6,966 nucleotides of DNA from assembly GCA_020426085.1 (NCBI GenBank), contig JAGQQP010000219.1, positions 1 to 6,966 of the forward strand, given 5' to 3'. The stretch comes from Planctomycetaceae bacterium (GTDB lineage: Bacteria; Planctomycetota; Planctomycetia; Planctomycetales; Planctomycetaceae). Below are positions 1-4,708 of the stretch, piece after piece. The position numbers and the translations under genes are program-made. Numbering within the stretch: position 1 is the first letter of the stretch; every line of letters starts with the position of its first letter. A model generated the notes under the pieces. That model saw only the letters and a program-made list of their open reading frames with translations, was not told where the DNA came from and did no database searches.

Positions 1-240
1 CAATCGATCGTCAGATTTCAGGAGCTGTACCGCACCTCTCCCTGATTTCTCCACCAGTTCGGCTGCAGACAAATTCAGACCGGCGGGAACAGGAAAGCCT
101 TTCGATTCGGGCTGGAATTCCGGTTCTGTATAGGGATCCCAGTTTTGACCATTAAACACCACCTTACGTGGCCAGCTTGATTCATAGTGCGCCCATTTGA
201 CTTTTTCTGAATCGATATGAACGGCGTCGGCACCGTCGAT
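1..240 (-). repeat. Protein repeat unit 2 (first 80 residues, cut by window edge)
   Basis: Residues 198-277 of the 831-1 gene. It begins IDGADAVHI, continues with KWAHYESSWP and VVFNGQNWDP, and reaches GRGAVQL at 264-270, in register with unit 1. The remaining third or so of the unit, and any further units, lie to the left of position 1. Confidence 0.7.
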
Positions 241-831
241 CTTTGTCTGGAGATTCAATTCAAGTGGCTTCGGCGGCTGACCTGTCTCAGATGTGAAGTC
301 GTCGATCATCTGTTTTGACTGCCTGCAAATCTGATCGGCAAAGGTGATGAGTACTTCGTATGTATCAGAGCCGTTGTGCCCTTCATCATTGAAGTGGACG
401 ATTAAGCCGTTTGCATCGTAACCCAGGCGGACCTGACCTCGACCTCGAATTTTATTGATGGTTGCGCCCGCCAGTCTGATATGACTGCGCACGAAGGGGG
501 AGTCAGTACCCACCTGAAGTGTATGTTGCTGTTGAGGAGACCAGGGCTGACCATTGATTTCAACATGTGTGGGCCAGGCCCACGAACCATGCTTCCAGCG
601 GACAGCGCGGTGTGAAATATGTAATTGATCTGTCCCGTCAATATTGGCCAGAATGTGAAGGCTGGTTCCGCTCTGATCTGTTAAGTCGCCCGATACTGTA
701 GTCGTCAAGTTACTCCATACAGTCAGAAACAGAATTAAGGACAGAGTTAGTCTACGGACTGGCGAGCTGTTAAAGGGATATGAAGGGAAACAGGCTGGGG
801 AGACGTTGTTAGATATGTCATGCTCTTTCAC
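1..831 (-). CDS. Exported protein of unknown function with tandem ~134-residue repeats (3' end outside window)
   Basis: The frame is open from a GTG at 831 down to the left edge (277 codons, no stop), so the C-terminus is missing. The GTG is the first plausible start after an in-frame TAG about 27 bases upstream. A weak GGAA lies 6 bases before it, and no ATG fits. Residues 1-27 are polar and end in Arg-Arg. Residues 28-39 are a hydrophobic core (LTLSLILFLTVW), followed by small residues and a likely Sec cleavage near 45-48, so the protein is probably exported. The mature part holds a repeat: IDG-x-D-x-(L/V)HI, then W-x-H, WP-x-x-V and NGQ-x-W-x-P at residues 64-99 and again at 198-233. A GRG-x-V-x-L motif follows at 130-136 and 264-270. 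Between them is a beta-rich segment (GLIVHFND, NGSDTYEVLITF). I do not recognise a named family. A beta-sandwich surface or polymer-binding role is only a guess. The neighbouring symporter is divergent, 630 bases away. Confidence 0.85.
   Translation of the reverse strand, partial: MKEHDISNNVSPACFPSYPFNSSPVRRLTLSLILFLTVWSNLTTTVSGDLTDQSGTSLHILANIDGTDQLHISHRAVRWKHGSWAWPTHVEINGQPWSPQQQHTLQVGTDSPFVRSHIRLAGATINKIRGRGQVRLGYDANGLIVHFNDEGHNGSDTYEVLITFADQICRQSKQMIDDFTSETGQPPKPLELNLQTKIDGADAVHIDSEKVKWAHYESSWPRKVVFNGQNWDPYTEPEFQPESKGFPVPAGLNLSAAELVEKSGRGAVQLLKSDDRL
241..642 (-). repeat. Protein repeat unit 1 (134 residues) of the left-edge exported protein
   Basis: Residues 64-197 of the 831-1 gene. The unit opens with IDGTDQLHI, continues with RWKHGSW and WPTHVEINGQPWSP, and has GRGQVRL at 130-136. 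It ends just before the second IDG. The matching motifs recur at a constant offset of 134 residues in unit 2, which supports a true tandem domain duplication. The DNA of the two copies is only loosely similar, so the duplication is old. Confidence 0.7.
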
Positions 832-901
832 ATGTAATTCCAGTTCTGTTCCACGCTATTGGTCAGATCGTATGCCAGAAAGGCTTCCTCTCACAGCTGA
901 A

Positions 902-913
902 TTCTGATCAGAA
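902..913. promoter_or_regulatory. Perfect 12-base palindrome, possible operator
   Basis: TTCTGATCAGAA reads the same on both strands. It lies 71 bases upstream of the GTG start of the left-edge gene and about 10 bases downstream of a weak CATAAT -10-like element on the minus strand. That is a position where a repressor could sit. A perfect 12-base palindrome can also occur by chance in a gap of this size, so the regulatory role is inferred. Confidence 0.25.
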
Positions 914-923
914 ACGTCATTTC

Positions 924-954
924 ATTATGCTATCATGCGTGACTGACAGATCAA
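924..954 (-). promoter_or_regulatory. Weak sigma70-like promoter candidate for the left-edge gene
   Basis: On the minus strand TTGATC (954-949) is followed after 19 bases by CATAAT (929-924). Four of six and five of six bases match the consensus, but the spacing is longer than the usual 17. It would give a 5' leader of about 85 bases before the GTG at 831. This is a low-confidence pattern match only. Confidence 0.2.
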
Positions 955-1292
955 GGTTTCGTTTCAGGGATGTAGATGGTTTTCATAATTCAAGTATTTC
1001 TTACTGAATCAGCCGATTGCGATCGGTGGTTAATCGAATTCTAAGGACTGTCGTGTCAGAGACTTTGGGTTTTTGCTGTCTTTCACGCTGAAACGGAAAA
1101 CCTTTCATGATGGTTATCAAACGGGCTGCGTTCGTCGTTAAATTCTTGACTCTCTGGATTTCAACTTGCTGTTTGACTTTGCCATGACAGTGATTCCGTT
1201 TTGTCACATTAGAATTGAGGAATGATAAGTGTTACAAGATATAACATTACAAAATGAAACAGTGGTGTTTCAGGCTTTCAACACAATGTGGA

Positions 1293-1316
1293 AATTTTTC
1301 TGTTTTTCAGAAAATT
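1293..1316. repeat. AT-rich hairpin in the divergent intergenic region
   Basis: TTTTCTG (1296-1302) and CAGAAAA (1308-1314) pair as a 7-bp stem around a TTTTT loop. Two more A-T pairs follow beyond a one-base bulge. The stem has only two G-C pairs and no U-tract after it on the plus strand, so it is not a good intrinsic terminator. It could be part of the symporter leader or a chance structure. Confidence 0.3.
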
Positions 1317-1461
1317 GTCTGTTGTCGTCGGTCAACGTGCGCAGAAAGTAAACGATCTCGTTACTATTCGAATTCTGCTCAGGTTGCGGATGTGATTTGA
1401 CCATTGTGAACCGTGCCGAATTGATTGACTTACTCAGACTCTGGTAGTAAAGAGACCGACG

Positions 1462-2922
1462 ATGACGTTCTGGCTTGGTATTCTGCTTGGTGTGTATGTC
1501 CTGCTGATGGTGGGGCTCGGGATGTATGCCGGCAGTCGAGTCAACAATGAAGAAGATTATCTGGTGGCCGGGCGACGTCTGCCGTTGTGGCTGGCGTGGG
1601 GGACGCTGCTGGCAACCTGGTTTGGCGCAGCGACAGTACTGGGTTCCAGTGAAGCAGCCCGCGCAGAGGGAGTGCAGGGGACGATCCTTGATCCGTTCGC
1701 CTCTGGTCTGGCGCTGATCGTGGCCGGCTTATTCTTTGCCCGACGGGTGTGGGAGATGAAACTCCTGACTGTAGGCGACCTCTTTGCTCAGAAGTATGGT
1801 TCAAAAACAGAACTGGTCTCCAGCATTGTGCAGGCGCTGGGATATCTCCCCTGGATCGCCGCACAGTATCTGGCGCTGGCGGCAATCCTCGGGCATTTTT
1901 TCGGCATCGATCATTTCGCGGCGATTCTTATTTCGGCTGTCTTCGTAACTTTCCTGACGATGATTGGCGGCATGTGGTCAGTCACTCTGACTGATACCGT
2001 ACAAATCTGCGTGGTGCTGATCAGCCTGGTGATACTGGGCGTCAATTTCACGACCGAGGTTGGCAATGGCTCGATCACAGCGGGAATTGAAACCACCTGG
2101 CGGCAGACGCCGCCAGAACTTCGCACACTACTCCCCGAAGCCGGGTTGCTGGCTTTGCTCGGCTGGACTACGACCTGGATCAATGGCATCTTTGGTAACA
2201 TACCGGGGCAGGATCTGATGCAACGGATCTTCGCCAGTCGCAGTGGCGCGGTTGCTTCGCGGGCCTGTATTCTGGCGGGTTGTGCTTATATTCTGTTTGG
2301 ACTGTTACCGGTTGGACTGGGGCTGGCATCGCGACAGATCTGGCCGGACGAATTGCCTCAGGGAAGTGACGGCCAGGTGATTCTGGCGCTGGCTGAACTG
2401 CTGCTCTCGCCGGTTGGGATCTGCCTGATGGTGGTGACGCTACTGGCGATAGTGGTTTCCACCTGTACCAGTGCCATGCTGTCTCCCGCGGCGTTACTCT
2501 CGCATAATCTGTTACATCGAATTACCTGGTTTGATGAGCGGCGTCTGCTGACCAGTCGCTTGAGTGTCGGGATTGTCGCTCTGGCCAGTCTGCCTCTGGC
2601 ATTGACCAGCGAAGCAATTCTGGAGTTGCTTGAAAGTGCTCTGGCAGTGGGCCTGGTCGCGCTCCTGATTCCGTTTGTCGCTGGAGTTTTCCTGAAACCA
2701 CGGGGAGAATTACCGGGGCTTCTTTCCATTGGTTGTGGCGGTCTGTTCTGGATGGGACACCAGATTGTGGTTTCACAGCTTACTTCAGAAGCAGTTCAGG
2801 CCGGTACATTTCCAATGTTGCTGACAACCATTCCTCCCGAACTGACCGGTTTACTGGCCAGTGTCATCGGTTATCTCATCGGGCAGAGGTTTTCCCCATC
2901 TGCGGATGTGTCAGGGGCCTGA
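1462..2922 (+). CDS. Sodium:solute symporter, SSS family (substrate unknown)
   Basis: This complete 486-residue inner-membrane protein has about 13 hydrophobic segments (roughly 2-22, 44-62, 76-94, 119-141, 152-171, 178-198, 226-246, 264-288, 306-338, 364-382, 385-410, 416-436, 459-475), the length and topology typical of the SSS (LeuT-fold) family. Family motifs appear in order: ATWFGAATVLG (51-61) in the first core helix, GGMWSVTLTDTVQ (169-181), PGQDLMQRIFASRS (248-261), and STCTSAMLS (333-341). In the last, Ser333-Thr334 align with the Na+-binding Ser-Thr pair of E. coli PutP (S340/T341, from memory). It should therefore couple Na+ entry to uptake of a small solute. The sequence does not say which one (amino acid, sugar, carboxylate or vitamin), and no catabolic gene sits beside it. 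The ATG start is preceded by a weak AAAGAG 7 bases upstream and puts the first helix at the usual place. The 3' end overlaps the convergent membrane-protein gene by 12 bases. Confidence 0.95.
   Translation: MTFWLGILLGVYVLLMVGLGMYAGSRVNNEEDYLVAGRRLPLWLAWGTLLATWFGAATVLGSSEAARAEGVQGTILDPFASGLALIVAGLFFARRVWEMKLLTVGDLFAQKYGSKTELVSSIVQALGYLPWIAAQYLALAAILGHFFGIDHFAAILISAVFVTFLTMIGGMWSVTLTDTVQICVVLISLVILGVNFTTEVGNGSITAGIETTWRQTPPELRTLLPEAGLLALLGWTTTWINGIFGNIPGQDLMQRIFASRSGAVASRACILAGCAYILFGLLPVGLGLASRQIWPDELPQGSDGQVILALAELLLSPVGICLMVVTLLAIVVSTCTSAMLSPAALLSHNLLHRITWFDERRLLTSRLSVGIVALASLPLALTSEAILELLESALAVGLVALLIPFVAGVFLKPRGELPGLLSIGCGGLFWMGHQIVVSQLTSEAVQAGTFPMLLTTIPPELTGLLASVIGYLIGQRFSPSADVSGA
2911..2922. 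other. Overlapping convergent stop codons
   Basis: The twelve bases TCAGGGGCCTGA contain the plus-strand TGA of the symporter (2920-2922) and the minus-strand TGA of the small membrane protein (2913-2911). The outer five bases of each side are reverse complements (TCAGG/CCTGA). There is no intergenic space here for a separate terminator, so transcription from each side must run into the other gene or stop inside it. Confidence 0.9.
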
Positions 2923-3519
2923 AGTTGATTGTCCTGTGACCAGAACCCTGCGGCGATAACTGATCATGATAACGAGAAACAGGCAGACGACGCTGATGGA
3001 CAGCGGGAAGAGTACGGTGGTCAACGAATACGATTCCAGGGCCAGCAGTGCGAAAGTATTTCTGATGAAGAATAAAAAGATGAACAGAATGCTTTCTTCA
3101 AACGGATGATCGTAGGCTTTGCGGATGGTTGGACCAAAGCCCAGCAGATCGATGATCGTCAGCAGGATCACCGCCCACATCGGATTGGATGTGAAATACC
3201 AGCAGGGGATCGAGAGCAGGGCGGTACTGAAAAACAGCTTATCGAGCCGCGTGATCGAAATATCGCCACGTTTCACATAAGACAGAAAAGCGATATAGAC
3301 TGTAATTGTGCCAGAAATACCAATAGGCCAGGCACCGCTGCCCCCGTCCGCTTCGAGTTGCGCAAAGAACACAATCAGTGTTGTCATCCCCCAGATCAGC
3401 CAGGAGAACAGGTGCGGCCTGATCCGTCCTGCCAGGATTCCGCGTATATACGGGATAAAAGCCGTGAACGTGATGAGAATTGCCAGCCCGCTGAAGAGCA
3501 GCTTAATTCGGGAGTCCAT
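2911..3519 (-). CDS. Small polytopic membrane protein, possibly PQ-loop/SWEET-like
   Basis: The protein has 202 residues and about seven hydrophobic segments (6-25, 36-53, 63-82, 95-109, 113-133, 141-160, 165-187), with a basic C-terminal tail (YRRR at 188-191). There is no signal peptide or catalytic motif. The loop IPYIRGILAGRIRP (22-35) followed by SWLIWG (39-44) is a pattern I associate with uncharacterised bacterial membrane proteins. A second, weaker copy, FGPTIRKA (128-135) followed by a hydrophobic helix, lies about 106 residues later. Two proline-bearing loops after the first helix of each half, in a 7-TM protein, resemble the 3+1+3 layout of PQ-loop/SWEET transporters. This assignment is inferred, as the canonical PQ dipeptide is absent. 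The ATG at 3519 has no clear ribosome-binding site. A TATAAT lies 57 bases upstream. The gene is convergent with and overlaps the symporter gene. Confidence 0.85.
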   Translation of the reverse strand: MDSRIKLLFSGLAILITFTAFIPYIRGILAGRIRPHLFSWLIWGMTTLIVFFAQLEADGGSGAWPIGISGTITVYIAFLSYVKRGDISITRLDKLFFSTALLSIPCWYFTSNPMWAVILLTIIDLLGFGPTIRKAYDHPFEESILFIFLFFIRNTFALLALESYSLTTVLFPLSISVVCLFLVIMISYRRRVLVTGQSTSGP

Positions 3520-3575
3520 GAGGATACCTGATAGTTTATTGATTCATTCAGCTCCGCTGATCAGGTGGTGAAGCC

Positions 3576-3581
3576 ATTATA
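3576..3581 (-). promoter_or_regulatory. TATAAT -10 box candidate for the small membrane protein gene
   Basis: The minus strand carries a perfect TATAAT at 3581-3576, within the divergent gap and 57 bases upstream of the ATG at 3519. It would give a leader of about 50 bases. No good -35 hexamer is found 16-18 bases further upstream, and there is no extended TG. The assignment rests on the -10 box and its position. Confidence 0.4.
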
Positions 3582-3629
3582 GAAAACCAGTGAGACTGTC
3601 CGGGAGAGCTTATCAATAATTGGTTTGAG

Positions 3630-3651
3630 CCTCCTTGTCAATTCAGGGAGG
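3630..3651. repeat. 8-bp stem hairpin in divergent promoter region
   Basis: CCTCCTTG (3630-3637) pairs with CAGGGAGG (3644-3651), with one G-T wobble, around the six-base loop TCAATT. It lies almost midway between the start codons at 3519 and 3770 in the 250-base divergent gap. No T-run follows on either strand, so it is not a standard terminator. It may be a leader structure or a protein-binding site. Confidence 0.4.
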
Positions 3652-3757
3652 AAGATCGTAGTGTCATTGCCTCGACAGGATTACGGAGGGAGCATACACT
3701 GATCTGATGATCGTCAAGTTGACTCTGGCAGTCCCAGTCATTGATAGAAGATTATTC

Positions 3758-3762
3758 AGGAG
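3758..3762 (+). promoter_or_regulatory. Strong ribosome-binding site fixing the NHL-protein start
   Basis: AGGAG sits 7 bases before the ATG at 3770, ideal spacing. It selects this ATG over the in-frame upstream ATG at 3707, which has no such site and would bury the signal peptide behind 21 extra residues. It is the clearest Shine-Dalgarno sequence in the window. Confidence 0.8.
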
Positions 3763-3769
3763 CCTCACC

Positions 3770-4684
3770 ATGAGAATACAGCGTCTGATTCGTTTTTCTG
3801 TTCTCGCATGGATTTGTCTCATATTGGCAGGGAAATTCTCTTCTGCTGCAGACAAGATCGATTTTAAACCATCGCCGATTTCAATTCAGATCCCGGCAGG
3901 TTTGACGCTCGGCCCCTGTTCGGCAGTGGATTTTGACAGTCAGGGGCGGATGTACCTGTTTCATCGAGGGAAGCAGCCGATTCTCTGTTTTGACGCGAGC
4001 GGAAAATTCCTGCGTTCCTGGGGCGACAAGTTAATCGGTCAGGCTCATGGCTTGCGCGTGGATTCAAACGACAATATCTGGGTGACGGATATCGGTAACC
4101 ATATGGTGTTTCAGTTCAATCCCGAGGGGAAGCTGTTGCTGGCACTGGGACAGGCGGGCAAAGCGGGGGACCGTCAGGATCAATTCAACAAGCCAACGGA
4201 TATTGCATTCGGACCGCAGGGGAACATTTTCATTTCTGATGGGTATGGTAACAGCCGTGTGATGAAGTTCGCTGCGAACGGAAAATACCTCGGTCAATGG
4301 GGCACGCCAGGTAAGAAACCAGGCGAATTCAATCTGCCGCATTCGATTTTGGTAGATGCGAAAGGCCGTGTGCTGGTCGGCGATCGGGAGAACGACCGCG
4401 TGCAGATCTTCGACCTGGACGGGAACCTGTTGGAAATCTGGACGGGCTTTGCCCCTTATGGTATGGAATTCGATTCCAGTGGAACACTCTTCGTGGCCGA
4501 TGGTCGTGCCAATCAAGTGCTGCAATTGGATGCAAATGGCAAGCTCGTCAAATCCTGGGGCAAAGAGGGTAAAGGTCTCGGGGAATATCAACTGCCTCAC
4601 ATGCTGGCCGTCGATGCGGCGGGTAATCTGTTTGTCACGGAAATCGGCGGGAAACGAATGCAGAAACTGCAACGGAAACGCTGA
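3770..4684 (+). CDS. Exported NHL-repeat six-bladed propeller, PAL-like (peptidyl-alpha-hydroxyglycine alpha-amidating lyase family)
   Basis: The protein has 304 residues. Residues 1-27 form a Sec signal peptide (basic MRIQRLIR, hydrophobic FSVLAWICLILAG, cleavage after SSA or SSAA), so it should act outside the cytoplasm. Six NHL-type strand motifs follow at about residues 62, 104, 154, 203, 241 and 288 (for example WVTDIGNHMVFQF, FISDGYGNSRVMKF, VGDRENDRVQIF), enough for one six-bladed propeller. The sequence matches the lyase half of animal peptidylglycine alpha-amidating enzyme in detail. Arg66 (FHRG), His93 (AHG), Tyr159 (DGYGNSR), His191 (LPHS), Arg206 (DREN) and His277 (LPHM) align with rat PAL Arg533, His585, Tyr654, His690, Arg706 and His786 (numbers from memory). 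The three His bind zinc and Tyr/Arg act in catalysis. PAL splits peptidyl-alpha-hydroxyglycine into an amidated peptide and glyoxylate. Whether this protein does so is unproven, and no monooxygenase partner is visible. A non-enzymatic propeller is the alternative. It is convergent with the cytochrome gene, 24 bases away. Confidence 0.92.
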   Translation: MRIQRLIRFSVLAWICLILAGKFSSAADKIDFKPSPISIQIPAGLTLGPCSAVDFDSQGRMYLFHRGKQPILCFDASGKFLRSWGDKLIGQAHGLRVDSNDNIWVTDIGNHMVFQFNPEGKLLLALGQAGKAGDRQDQFNKPTDIAFGPQGNIFISDGYGNSRVMKFAANGKYLGQWGTPGKKPGEFNLPHSILVDAKGRVLVGDRENDRVQIFDLDGNLLEIWTGFAPYGMEFDSSGTLFVADGRANQVLQLDANGKLVKSWGKEGKGLGEYQLPHMLAVDAAGNLFVTEIGGKRMQKLQRKR

Positions 4685-4708
4685 TCTCTGCGTCAGTCAA
4701 CAGCTGTA

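Larger units (their letters stand above)
832..1461. other. 630-base divergent intergenic region, no convincing gene
   Basis: This gap separates the start codons of the minus-strand exported protein and the plus-strand symporter, so it should hold both promoters and 5' leaders. It is visibly more AT-rich than the flanking genes. It contains a 12-base palindrome (902-913), a small inverted repeat CCGAT/ATCGG (1013-1026), an inverted repeat TGTTA/TAACA (1230-1246) and an AT-rich hairpin (1293-1316). I see no tRNA, riboswitch, repeat array or mobile-element end. The longest minus-strand reading frame (1207-1001, 68 codons from a GTG) has no ribosome-binding site or recognisable protein character. 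I could not find a good promoter for the symporter: TTGACC at 1397-1402 has no matching -10 element. Confidence 0.7.
3520..3769. other. 250-base divergent promoter region
   Basis: This region separates the start codons of the small membrane protein (minus) and the PAL-like protein (plus). It holds the minus-strand TATAAT, the 8-bp hairpin and the AGGAG site described separately. A plus-strand TTGACT at 3719-3724 matches a -35 element, but the bases 16-18 further on (TTGATAG) are a poor -10, so the promoter of the PAL-like gene remains unassigned. Confidence 0.6.

Noticed and set aside
402..641. 79-codon minus-strand frame inside the left-edge gene
   Set aside because: It is out of frame with the long open frame 831-1, which has a signal peptide and conserved repeats. 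This one is a shadow.
1001..1207. 68-codon minus-strand frame from a GTG in the intergenic region
   Set aside because: It has no ribosome-binding site, no hydrophobic core or recognisable motif, and a very basic low-complexity look typical of chance frames. Only transcript or homologue evidence would change this.
3106..3531. 141-codon plus-strand frame opposite the small membrane protein
   Set aside because: It is rich in Arg, Asp and Gln with no structure, and antisense to a coherent seven-helix protein.
3707..3769. Upstream ATG at 3707 as the start of the PAL-like protein
   Set aside because: It would place 21 residues before a normal signal peptide and has no ribosome-binding site, whereas the ATG at 3770 has AGGAG at 7 bases.
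4064..4672. 202-codon minus-strand frame opposite the PAL-like gene
   Set aside because: It lies antisense to six well-formed NHL repeats and shows no domain of its own.
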